A DNA stretch of 29,339 nt from Opitutaceae bacterium. GTDB taxonomy: Bacteria; Verrucomicrobiota; Verrucomicrobiia; Opitutales; Opitutaceae. The stretch spans positions 1 to 29,339 of the forward strand of contig RGAX01000004.1 in assembly GCA_009919985.1 (NCBI GenBank), given 5' to 3'. Position numbers and translations under genes: made by a program. The notes beneath the pieces are model-generated. The model saw only the letters and a program-made list of their open reading frames with translations. It was not told the origin of the DNA and made no database searches. Within the stretch, counting starts at the first letter, position 1. Each line of letters starts with the position of its first letter. This document shows, piece after piece, positions 9,019 to 16,483 of this stretch.

Positions 9019-10455
9019 TCACTTATGATCCCAGGGGAATTTCACGTCGATCCGCTGGTGTTTCCATACTTCAAACACCTCGAACATTTTACCGGGATTC
9101 AAAATCCCCTTAGGATCGAGTGCCTGCTTCACAGCCTGCATCGCGCGCACTTGTGCTGGAGAGTGCTGCAACCGCAAAAACGGAGACTTCGCCAAACCAA
9201 TCCCGTGTTCACCCGAGATCGCTCCGCCTAGCGCGACTACGGTCTTCATGAGTTTTTGCACCGCTTTTTCCGCAGCCCGCACTTCAGCCGGCACGGCTTT
9301 ATGGTACATGATATTCACATGGAGATTGCCGTCGCCTAGATGCCCGAAGGTCGGGATCGATAACTTCGACTCCACTCGTAATTTCTCCAAAAATACGGCA
9401 AACGCCTCGTAGTTTCGCATCGGCACGACGATATCCTCGTTGAGCTTGGCGTCGCCAAGTTCGAACATCGCGCCCGAGCATTTTCTGCGCACTGCCCACA
9501 GAGCCTCGGCCTCGGGACGATTTTTCGCCGCCCGATGCGCGAGCGCGTACTCCGCCGCCCACGCCAAGACTGTTTTCTTCACTTCCCGCACTTCACTGGC
9601 CGTGCCAGCCAGTTCGATTAACAACACCGGTTTGCCCGGTTGCCCTTCGAAAACCGTCGCGCCCGTCGCGCGTTCCGCACACATCACCGAATACCGATCG
9701 AGAAACTCGCAGATCGCCGGCTGCACCCGCGCGCGAAACAGTGCTCGGACGGCCTGAAACGCATCGATTTCCGTCGTGAAAGCGGCGAGCAACGTCCAAC
9801 GCGCCGCCGGCGTCGGGATCAGTTTTAACGTCGCCGCCGTCACTATTCCGAGCATGCCTTCGCTGCCGATCCAGAGATCACGCAGGTTGAAGCCCGAGGA
9901 AAATTTCTTTGTAGGCGTGCCCCATTTGACGAATTCACCTGTCGGCAAAAACCCTTCGAGCGCTAGAATAAAATCCCGCGTCACCCCGTATTTACCGCCG
10001 TGCATGCCCCCAGCATTACACGCGATGTTGCCGCCGATGGTGCAGTATTCGCGCGACGAGGGATCGGGCGGATAAAACCAACCTACCGCTTCCGTCGCGC
10101 GCTGAATATCGGCCACTTTCGCTCCGGTTTGCACCTGGGCCATACCGGCTTCTGCATCAACGGTGATTTTTTTCAACCCGAGCATATCGACGACCCAGCC
10201 ACCACGCCGCGGGGCAGCGGCTCCGGTCAGCGTCGTACCACGACCACGGACAGTCACGGGTACGCCGTGGCGATTCGCGAGAGTGAGCGCCACGCCTACA
10301 TCCGCCTCGCGTCGCGGGAATATCACCGCCTCGGGCAGGAACGGCAGTTTGCTACTATCATAAGATGCCGCCTCACGGGCAGCGTCGTCCGTGCGCACCG
10401 TTTTCCGGCCAAGTCTACGCTGCAATTCTATCGTGGCTTTCGCAAAGGTCTTCAT
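9019..10455 (-). CDS. GlcD-type FAD-linked 2-hydroxyacid oxidase/dehydrogenase
   Basis: A 478-residue flavoprotein of the GlcD/D-lactate dehydrogenase family (FAD_binding_4 plus FAD-oxidase C-terminal domain). FAD contacts include VTVRGRGTTLTGAA near 67-80, IGGNIACNAGGMHGGKYG near 140-160 and IGSEGMLGIV near 195-205. The C-terminal catalytic half has FGHLGDGNLHVNIMYH and SGEHGIGLAKSPFL, the conserved His/Asp metal region. Substrates in this family include glycolate, D-lactate and D-2-hydroxyglutarate; the sequence alone does not choose. GlcE and GlcF subunits are not adjacent, favouring a single-chain enzyme. AAGG is present 7 bases before the ATG, one of the few Shine-Dalgarno-like sites here. 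It diverges from a D-2-hydroxyacid dehydrogenase gene across 206 bases. Confidence 0.9.
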   Translation of the reverse strand: MKTFAKATIELQRRLGRKTVRTDDAAREAASYDSSKLPFLPEAVIFPRREADVGVALTLANRHGVPVTVRGRGTTLTGAAAPRRGGWVVDMLGLKKITVDAEAGMAQVQTGAKVADIQRATEAVGWFYPPDPSSREYCTIGGNIACNAGGMHGGKYGVTRDFILALEGFLPTGEFVKWGTPTKKFSSGFNLRDLWIGSEGMLGIVTAATLKLIPTPAARWTLLAAFTTEIDAFQAVRALFRARVQPAICEFLDRYSVMCAERATGATVFEGQPGKPVLLIELAGTASEVREVKKTVLAWAAEYALAHRAAKNRPEAEALWAVRRKCSGAMFELGDAKLNEDIVVPMRNYEAFAVFLEKLRVESKLSIPTFGHLGDGNLHVNIMYHKAVPAEVRAAEKAVQKLMKTVVALGGAISGEHGIGLAKSPFLRLQHSPAQVRAMQAVKQALDPKGILNPGKMFEVFEVWKHQRIDVKFPWDHK

Positions 10456-10516
10456 TTTTCAACCTTAGCCAAAGCAGGTCGCGCGCCCGGGCAATGCGAT
10501 TCCCTGCGCACTTCGT

Positions 10517-10537
10517 GTTCAATCTTACCTATTGAAC
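10517..10537. promoter_or_regulatory. candidate operator: 7-7-7 perfect inverted repeat
   Basis: GTTCAAT (10517-10523), a 7-base spacer, and ATTGAAC (10531-10537) form a perfect inverted repeat in the divergent region between the FAD oxidase (start 10455) and the 2-hydroxyacid dehydrogenase (start 10662). Size, symmetry and position fit a dimeric repressor or activator site controlling both directions. No regulator gene is adjacent. Confidence 0.45.
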
Positions 10538-10661
10538 CCACTTGAGCGGGCATCGCGCCTGTTTAATTGATGTAACTTGGTCACCCAAAGCTTAACGGCA
10601 TGACTAAACTTTCGCTTCACTTTACGCGGACTCGTGTGCGATTGTTTATCCTTTCTTCAAC

Positions 10662-11621
10662 ATGACACGCGTCCTCCTCACGACCACTTCGTTCCAAGAC
10701 ACGCCGGGCATCCATCACGAGATGCTTGCTGCCGCCAATTTTGAGATCGTCCGCGAACGCGGACCTCTATCCGAGACGCGCATGCTGGAACTCGCCGGCC
10801 AATTTGACGCATACCTGTGCGGCGATGATGCCCTCACTCGCGCCGTCATCCAAAAATCCCTCCCACGCCTCAAGGTTATCTCTAAGTACGGTATTGGCCT
10901 CGACAAGATCGACGTCAAAGCCGCCACCGATCTTAAGGTCCCCGTGCTATTCACGCCCGGCGTCAATCACACCACCGTCGCCGAACATACCTTCTGCCTG
11001 ATGCTCGCCGCCGTGCGCAACCTCGTCGTCGAGGCCAACCATACCGCGGCCGGCCGTTGGACGCGCATCACTGGCAACGAGGTTTGCGGCAAGACCCTCG
11101 CCATCGTCGGCTTCGGTCGCATCGGTAAAGAGGTTGCCATCCGCGCCAAAGCTTTCGGCCTAAAAGTAATCGGTTACGGCAACTACTGGGATGAAGATTT
11201 TGCCCGTTGGCACGACATCAAGCGCGTTGAAAACTTCGACGACGTACTCCGCCAAGCCGATATCATCTCCCTTCACACTAAGCTCACGCCCGCTACCAAG
11301 GGTCTCATCAACGCCACCAATTTCCCCCTCATCAAAAAGGGTGCCGTCATCGTCAACACCGGCCGCGGCGAACTCGTCGATCTCACCGCGCTGGTCGCCG
11401 CCCTCAAGTCGAAGCACCTGCTCGCCTACGCCGCCGACGTCCTCGACCAAGAGCCCCCGCCCGCCGACCACCCGCTCCTCGGCCTGCCCAACGTCATCAT
11501 CACTCCGCATATCGGCTCGCGCACGCACGAGAGTGTCCAGCGCCAAGCCTCCTGCGCCGTCGAAAACCTCACCCTTTTTCTCGCCGGTAAAAAACCTATA
11601 GCCCAAGCTAACGAAGTTTAA
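10662..11621 (+). CDS. D-isomer-specific 2-hydroxyacid dehydrogenase (phosphoglycerate dehydrogenase-like)
   Basis: A 319-residue NAD(P)-dependent oxidoreductase that interconverts 2-keto acids and D-2-hydroxy acids. The nucleotide-binding motif GFGRIG is at about 150-155. The catalytic residues are all present: Arg235 in NTGRGELVD, Glu264 in DVLDQEPP and His283 in TPHIGSRTHES. It lacks the C-terminal ACT domain of long SerA proteins, so serine biosynthesis is not implied. It is the first gene of a same-strand run with an Ldh2-type dehydrogenase 65 bases on and then a KDG-type kinase, and it diverges from a FAD 2-hydroxyacid oxidase. A catabolic role on a sugar acid or 2-hydroxy acid is therefore more likely. 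The start follows a pyrimidine-rich leader (cctttcttcaac) with no Shine-Dalgarno. Confidence 0.9.
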   Translation: MTRVLLTTTSFQDTPGIHHEMLAAANFEIVRERGPLSETRMLELAGQFDAYLCGDDALTRAVIQKSLPRLKVISKYGIGLDKIDVKAATDLKVPVLFTPGVNHTTVAEHTFCLMLAAVRNLVVEANHTAAGRWTRITGNEVCGKTLAIVGFGRIGKEVAIRAKAFGLKVIGYGNYWDEDFARWHDIKRVENFDDVLRQADIISLHTKLTPATKGLINATNFPLIKKGAVIVNTGRGELVDLTALVAALKSKHLLAYAADVLDQEPPPADHPLLGLPNVIITPHIGSRTHESVQRQASCAVENLTLFLAGKKPIAQANEV

Positions 11622-11686
11622 TCTACTCCTGCCCACGCTTCGCTCCGCCTCCTTTGTAATTTCTACTCCTCTCAACTTTTCTCCCC

Positions 11687-12784
11687 ATGCCCGAACTCTT
11701 TTACGTCGTACCAGAAAAACAGCACAACGATCTCATCGCAGCCGCTTACCAACACCGCGGTTTCCAAGCCGATGAATCCGCCGAAGGCGCCCGCTTCTGC
11801 GCCTCGGCTTCGCGCCACGGCATCCGCACGCACAACGGCATCAAGGCGCTACACCTCGACCATCTCTTCGGCTCAGGTTCTCAAGGCTGCGTCCCCGGCG
11901 CTCAGATCGAGGTCAAACCTTCCCGCTTCGAGGCTGCCAAGATCTGGAACGCCAACAAAAAACTCGGCCAATCCACCGCTTACCGTGCCATGGATGAAGC
12001 CATGCGCCTGGCCGACAAATACGGCGTTGGCACGGTCTCCGTCGACAACGCCTTCCACTACCTCTGGGGCGGTGGCTACGTTATGGAAGCCGCGAAAAAA
12101 GGCTACATCGCCTACACTAATTGCACCGCCGCCCTGTCCGAGGTCGTACCATTCGGCGGCAAGTTTCCCACGCTCGGCACCAATCCTCACTCTTGGGGTT
12201 TCCCCACCACTGAGGCCGTCGGCTATCCGATCGTGATCGACTGGGCCACCTCCGTTGTCGCCATGGGTCGCGTTCAACAACTCAAGCGCGAAGGCAAACC
12301 GCTCCCGCCCCTGGCCGCCGTTGATAAAGACGGCAACCCCACCACCGATCCGAACCAAGCCGTCTCCCTACTGCCCTTCGGCGCGCACAAGGGCTATGGG
12401 CTTTCTCTCATCAACGAGATCGTCGGCGGCTTCATCGGCGGCTCGCTCCCCACGATTCGCAACCGCTGGGATCAAGCCCAGGGCGACAAGGGCACATGCG
12501 TGTTCTTCTTCCAAGTCATTCACCCAGATGCGATCAACGGCGGCGCGTTCGCCAAGGGCCGCAACCAAGCGCAAAACGTCAAGGCGGTCATCGCCGATGT
12601 CCTAGGCCACGGCAACGAAAAGTCCATGCTCCCCGGCCAACTCGAAGCCGGCTGGGCCAAACACACCGACGCCGCCGGCGGCCTGCTCTTCTCCAAAGCC
12701 GAAGTCGATGCCTTCAACGAGCTCGCCACCGAGGCCCATCAACCGCTCTGGGACGTCGCCAAGCTGAAGTCCGTCACGATCTAA
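11687..12784 (+). CDS. Ldh2/YiaK-family malate/L-lactate-type dehydrogenase
   Basis: A 365-residue NAD(P)-dependent oxidoreductase of the malate/L-lactate dehydrogenase (Ldh_2) family, whose fold is unrelated to classical MDH. Members include YiaK (2,3-diketogulonate reductase), ureidoglycolate dehydrogenase and L-sulfolactate dehydrogenase. The family motif SRHGIRTH with the catalytic His is near 43-50, NCTAALSEVVPFGG near 145-158, and LPFGAHKGYGLSLINEIVGG near 228-248. The exact substrate is not readable. It lies between a D-2-hydroxyacid dehydrogenase and a KDG-like kinase on one strand, so an aldonate or 2-hydroxy acid oxidised or reduced at C2 is the natural guess. The upstream leader is strongly C/U-rich (ctcaacttttctcccc) and lacks a Shine-Dalgarno. 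Confidence 0.9.
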   Translation: MPELFYVVPEKQHNDLIAAAYQHRGFQADESAEGARFCASASRHGIRTHNGIKALHLDHLFGSGSQGCVPGAQIEVKPSRFEAAKIWNANKKLGQSTAYRAMDEAMRLADKYGVGTVSVDNAFHYLWGGGYVMEAAKKGYIAYTNCTAALSEVVPFGGKFPTLGTNPHSWGFPTTEAVGYPIVIDWATSVVAMGRVQQLKREGKPLPPLAAVDKDGNPTTDPNQAVSLLPFGAHKGYGLSLINEIVGGFIGGSLPTIRNRWDQAQGDKGTCVFFFQVIHPDAINGGAFAKGRNQAQNVKAVIADVLGHGNEKSMLPGQLEAGWAKHTDAAGGLLFSKAEVDAFNELATEAHQPLWDVAKLKSVTI

Positions 12785-12838
12785 TTAGCTTCACTCTATT
12801 TCTTCACACCCACTTAAAATACGTCCCTTCCTAATTTC

Positions 12839-13933
12839 ATGAGCCTCCATATCAAACCGGCTAACACCTGCGCCTTTGACCAAATTTCTCTCGGCGAAGT
12901 CATGCTTCGTCTCGATCCCGGCGAGGGCCGCATCCGCACCGCCCGCGAATTCAAAGTCTGGGAAGGCGGCGGCGAGTACAACACCTCCCGCGGTCTCCGC
13001 AAATGCTTCGGCTACAAAACCGCCGTCGTCACCGCTTTCGTTGACAACGAGGTCGGTCACCTCGTTGAAGATTTCATTATGCAAGGCGGCGTTGCCACCG
13101 ATTTCATCAAATGGCGCGACGACGACGGGATCGGCCGCACGGTACGCAACGGACTCAACTTCACCGAGAGAGGCTTCGGCGTGCGCGGCGCAGTCGGCAA
13201 CCCCGACCGCGGCAACACCGCCGCTTCACAGCTCAAGCCCGGAGACATCGATTGGGATCACATCTTCGGCAAGCTCGGCGTGCGCTGGTTCCACACTGGC
13301 GGCATCTTCGCTGCGCTCTCCACCTCCACCGCCGAGCTCACGGTTGAGGCCGTTAAAGCCGCCAAGAAGTACGGCACTATCGTGTCCTACGATTTAAACT
13401 ACCGCCCCTCGCTCTGGAAGACCATCGGCGGCCTCAAGAAAGCGCAAGAGGTCAACCGCGAGATCGCCAAGTACGTCGATGTTATGATCGGCAATGAGGA
13501 GGACTTTACCGCCTCCCTCGGCTTCGCGGTCAAAGGCGCCGAAAACCTCGGCCACATCGAGACCGACGCCTTTAAGGCCATGATTGAGACCGCCGTAAAG
13601 GAATTCCCCAACTTCAAGGTGGCCGCCACCACGCTCCGCCACGTCATTACCGCCACGAAGAACGACTGGAGTGCGATCCTCTGGCACGACGGCAAGTTCT
13701 TCGAGAGCCGCCAATACCCCGGCCTAGAAATCCTCGACCGCGTAGGCGGCGGCGACAGCTTCGCCTCCGGCGTGCAGTTCGGTTTCATGGAATTTAACGA
13801 CGCTCAGAAAGCCGTTGAGTACGGCGCCGCGCACGGTGCCCTCGCATCGACGACACCCGGCGACACCTCAATGGCCACCCGCAAGGAAGTTGAGAAGCAG
13901 ATCTCCGGCGGCGGCGCCCGCGTCGTCCGCTAA
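12839..13933 (+). CDS. kdgK: PfkB-family sugar kinase, probably 2-keto-3-deoxygluconate kinase
   Basis: A 364-residue ribokinase-family enzyme expected to phosphorylate 2-keto-3-deoxygluconate to KDPG in the cytosol, feeding the Entner-Doudoroff aldolase. The N-terminal half has ISLGEVMLRLDPGEGRI and the substrate-side GGGEYNTSRGL. SYDLNYRPSLW is in the middle, and the anion-hole/catalytic motif DRVGGGDSFASG starts at residue 300, with Asp306 as the expected base. The DRxGxGD form is seen in KDG kinases, where other PfkB members often have DTTGAGD. It follows two dehydrogenases acting on 2-hydroxy or keto acids and closes the run before an intrinsic terminator. No KDPG aldolase is in the window. 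Another keto-sugar kinase of the family is possible. Confidence 0.82.
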   Translation: MSLHIKPANTCAFDQISLGEVMLRLDPGEGRIRTAREFKVWEGGGEYNTSRGLRKCFGYKTAVVTAFVDNEVGHLVEDFIMQGGVATDFIKWRDDDGIGRTVRNGLNFTERGFGVRGAVGNPDRGNTAASQLKPGDIDWDHIFGKLGVRWFHTGGIFAALSTSTAELTVEAVKAAKKYGTIVSYDLNYRPSLWKTIGGLKKAQEVNREIAKYVDVMIGNEEDFTASLGFAVKGAENLGHIETDAFKAMIETAVKEFPNFKVAATTLRHVITATKNDWSAILWHDGKFFESRQYPGLEILDRVGGGDSFASGVQFGFMEFNDAQKAVEYGAAHGALASTTPGDTSMATRKEVEKQISGGGARVVR

Positions 13934-13976
13934 TCGTTTTTTAGTTTTCGAGAGGTGCACTACCATGCGTCTTCTT

Positions 13977-14007
13977 AGCCCGAGCCTAAACCGCTCGGGC
14001 TTTTTTT
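13977..14007 (+). terminator. intrinsic terminator after the kinase gene
   Basis: AGCCCGAGC (13977-13985) pairs with GCTCGGGCT (13993-14001) to give a 9-base-pair stem with a 7-base loop. A run of seven T starts at 14001. It lies 44 bases after the kinase stop and should end the 10662-13933 transcript. Confidence 0.9.
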
Positions 14008-14181
14008 ATCCCGTCCGCCTCGGCCGAGAGTTTCCTTCAATCCTGCTCGTTCCCGGAAGAGTTTAATCCTCTACCCCAAAGAATCCAACTCACTGCGACT
14101 TTCATCTCCGCTTGGGAAAACGTTCGCGTCCCTTCGAAGCTTTCACTTCCTATTTCTTCGCTCCTTTTCCCTATTACCCCC

Positions 14182-15567
14182 ATGCGTTCCATCACAATCA
14201 TCGCTTTCGGATTCCTCGCTCTTAGCGCCTGCGCTGCGCCAGCATCGCCCCCGACTCCCACAGCTTCCAATTCCCCCGTCGCCGCCCCTGTGTCGCGCTT
14301 CGCTCTCCCCGCATCCGATAACGGTCTACTCGGCTCAGGTCCGATCCGCCGCTACCCGTGGTTTCAAAAGCTCTGGACCGAACGTCGCACCACTTGGGCC
14401 GGGCAGGTGGAGCGCGACCAACAGGCTGTCGTCTTCCTCGGCGATTCGATCACTCAAGGCTGGGGTACCGCTCTCGCCACGTCCTTTCCCGATCTCAAAG
14501 TCGTCAATCGCGGGATTAGCGGCGACACCACGCGCGGCGTCCTCATCCGTCTCCAAGAAGACGTCCTCACCCTGCATCCCACTGCTGTAGTGCTCCTCAT
14601 CGGCACCAACGATCTCGAGGAAAACGCCACTCCCTGGACCGTTGCCTCCAATCTCCGGCTCATCCTCGACACGCTCCACGGCCACAATCCCTCCCTACCC
14701 GTGATCGTCTGCTCAGTAATGCCGAGCTCGCCCACCAAAAAGCGGCCAGCCTTCCTTATTCGCCGAATCAACCAACTTATCCTCGAAGCCACCTCTGACC
14801 AACCACAAGTTACTGTTCTCGACACGTGGAAACTCTTCGCCGACGCCCAAAACGACGCACCCCTGGCTGAGTTCCCTGATCTCCTCCACCCCAACGCTGC
14901 GGGCTACGCCAAGTTTGCCGCCGCCCTGCGACCACTGTTCGCCACGCTCGGCCTAAGTGAGCGCGCAGCCGAAGCCTTCACGCCCGAGCCAGGCTTTGTC
15001 AGTCTCTTCAACGGCTACAACCTCGATGGCTGGGGAACGCGGCCTACGAACGAGAAAGAAATCGCCACCACGATTCGCATGCAGGCCACAGACCTCGCCG
15101 CCCCGCATTGGCCGGTCGTTACAAAACCGGCTAGCTACGATGCTCTCACACGCAGTCCTGACGGACGTTGGCTCGCCCGAGCCGGTAGCATCGTCGCCAC
15201 CACACCTCCCGGCGGCCGCAGTATCCAACAACTATGGACGACGCGAGAATTCCCGCAAAACTTCGTCCTCAAACTCGAGTTCCGCGCAACTCCCAATGCC
15301 GATGGCGGCGTTTACTTACGCGGCCCACAACTTCAAGCCCGCGACTACCTCATCGCCGGTCCGTACTTGAAACTGGCGCACTTCCGTCCGCTCGATTGGA
15401 ATGAGCTGATCATCACCGTGACCGACGGCGTGGCCCATTGCACGTGTAACGGCGAAGTTCTGGAAGCCGCGCTCAAGCTCCCCGCCACCGGCCCTATTGG
15501 CCTAGAAGGCGACCGTGGCCAACTCGAATACCGCCGCATCCGGATCCGCACCCCGGCCTCGCCCTGA
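14182..15567 (+). CDS. lipoprotein with SGNH/GDSL esterase domain fused to DUF1080
   Basis: A 461-residue exported protein. The first 17 residues form a lipoprotein signal peptide ending in the lipobox LSAC (Cys17), followed by a Ser/Pro/Thr/Ala-rich linker. The first domain (about 65-255) is an SGNH hydrolase: Ser89 in VVFLGDSITQGWG, the Gly block GISGDTT, Asn in LIGTND, and Asp233/His236 in FPDLLHPNAAGYAKF. The second domain (about 270-458) starts FVSLFNGYNLDGW and is DUF1080, a concanavalin-like fold also named 3-keto-disaccharide hydrolase. The likely role is removing acyl groups from, and binding or cleaving, a carbohydrate at the cell surface. It follows a terminator and so should have its own promoter. 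The leader is pyrimidine-rich with no Shine-Dalgarno. Confidence 0.88.
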   Translation: MRSITIIAFGFLALSACAAPASPPTPTASNSPVAAPVSRFALPASDNGLLGSGPIRRYPWFQKLWTERRTTWAGQVERDQQAVVFLGDSITQGWGTALATSFPDLKVVNRGISGDTTRGVLIRLQEDVLTLHPTAVVLLIGTNDLEENATPWTVASNLRLILDTLHGHNPSLPVIVCSVMPSSPTKKRPAFLIRRINQLILEATSDQPQVTVLDTWKLFADAQNDAPLAEFPDLLHPNAAGYAKFAAALRPLFATLGLSERAAEAFTPEPGFVSLFNGYNLDGWGTRPTNEKEIATTIRMQATDLAAPHWPVVTKPASYDALTRSPDGRWLARAGSIVATTPPGGRSIQQLWTTREFPQNFVLKLEFRATPNADGGVYLRGPQLQARDYLIAGPYLKLAHFRPLDWNELIITVTDGVAHCTCNGEVLEAALKLPATGPIGLEGDRGQLEYRRIRIRTPASP

Positions 15568-15587
15568 ATCAACCGGCGCGTACTTCC

Positions 15588-15625
15588 GCTTCGTTCGCCT
15601 CGACCCACGGTTCGGAGCTTTTTTT
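15588..15625 (+). terminator. candidate intrinsic terminator after the SGNH-DUF1080 gene
   Basis: GCTTCG (15588-15593) can pair with CGGAGC (15613-15618) with one G-T pair, and seven T follow directly. The stem is short and the loop is 19 bases, so it is weaker than the one at 13977. Confidence 0.45.
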
Positions 15626-15748
15626 CCCAAGCCGCCTGCTTTGCTGGGATTCAACCAGAGCGTAATTTTAACGAATCGGACTTTGAACGCAGGAATTTTT
15701 TCCTGCTTAAACCTCTTTAGTCTTTCATGATTTCACTTTTCAACCTCG

Positions 15749-16459
15749 ATGACTCCTTCCGCCCCGTGCTCTAAGCGAGCGGGTGTCGCGTACGTCGGCA
15801 GTTTTACTGAGTTGCTGACGACTCCCTTGGCGGCGGGCGTGAATGCGCTGTGTTGGCCGCGCGTGCTATCCGGTGATTATGCGGGCGTAGCGGCAGCTCT
15901 GGCTGGTGGTGAGGCCATCGACACGCTCGATGAGGCGCGACTACTCGCGCTCCAGATCGGCCCTGCCGGGCGTGAGGCCGTCCAGCAACTCCTCGCCGAT
16001 CTCCGGCTCTTGCGCGAGCAAGGTCTCGAGCCCGCGCTCAATTGCATCAACGGTTACCCGCGTGATGAAGCGGCGGAGTTGATCGCGACGGATGTTTTCT
16101 CGTTTCACGCCGACAGCGCGCCCTTTGCAGCCGATACGTGGTTGTGCACGTATTTCGGACCGGCGAGTGAGGGCTTGAGTCCGGGCGAGGCCGAGCGCCG
16201 CGTGGATCAACTGGAGACACGGGCGGCGTTGTTAAAAGAGTTTGGCGGGGACGACGGAGAGGAGTTCCGCGAGTTTCTCCAAGAAAACTGTTACGATCTG
16301 CACTATTTGCCTAAGGCAGGAGCGCAGCCATATAGTTTCGGCCTCGGAAATCTGTGGCGAATCGCGACAGATTATCCGGGCAGTCCGGTCCCGCCGTGCG
16401 TGCATCGCGCGCCAGCGACGCGGCCGGGCGATCCACCGCGGCTGTTATTGATCAGCTGA
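15749..16459 (+). CDS. uncharacterised protein resembling DUF1826, possible HxD...H...R iron enzyme
   Basis: A 236-residue soluble protein with no signal peptide. Parts of it (GVNALCWPRVL, FHAD, WLCTYFGPASEG, VHRAPATRPGDPPRLLL) resemble the DUF1826 family, but this is from memory of the pattern and not a search. The residues His120-x-Asp122, His219 and Arg231 are spaced as in the facial triad and cosubstrate Arg of Fe(II)/2-oxoglutarate dioxygenases. That suggests, without proving, a metal-dependent oxygenase. A 15-codon frame beginning 22 bases upstream (15727) overlaps its start out of frame. The leader is pyrimidine-rich. It converges on the TPR gene with 24 bases between stops. No partner is evident. 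Confidence 0.7.
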   Translation: MTPSAPCSKRAGVAYVGSFTELLTTPLAAGVNALCWPRVLSGDYAGVAAALAGGEAIDTLDEARLLALQIGPAGREAVQQLLADLRLLREQGLEPALNCINGYPRDEAAELIATDVFSFHADSAPFAADTWLCTYFGPASEGLSPGEAERRVDQLETRAALLKEFGGDDGEEFREFLQENCYDLHYLPKAGAQPYSFGLGNLWRIATDYPGSPVPPCVHRAPATRPGDPPRLLLIS

Positions 16460-16483
16460 TGCCGGGAACGGTGGGCGCGGGAT

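Noticed and set aside
11873..12358. Minus-strand frame inside the Ldh2-type gene
   Set aside because: The opposite strand encodes conserved catalytic motifs; this frame is a composition shadow.
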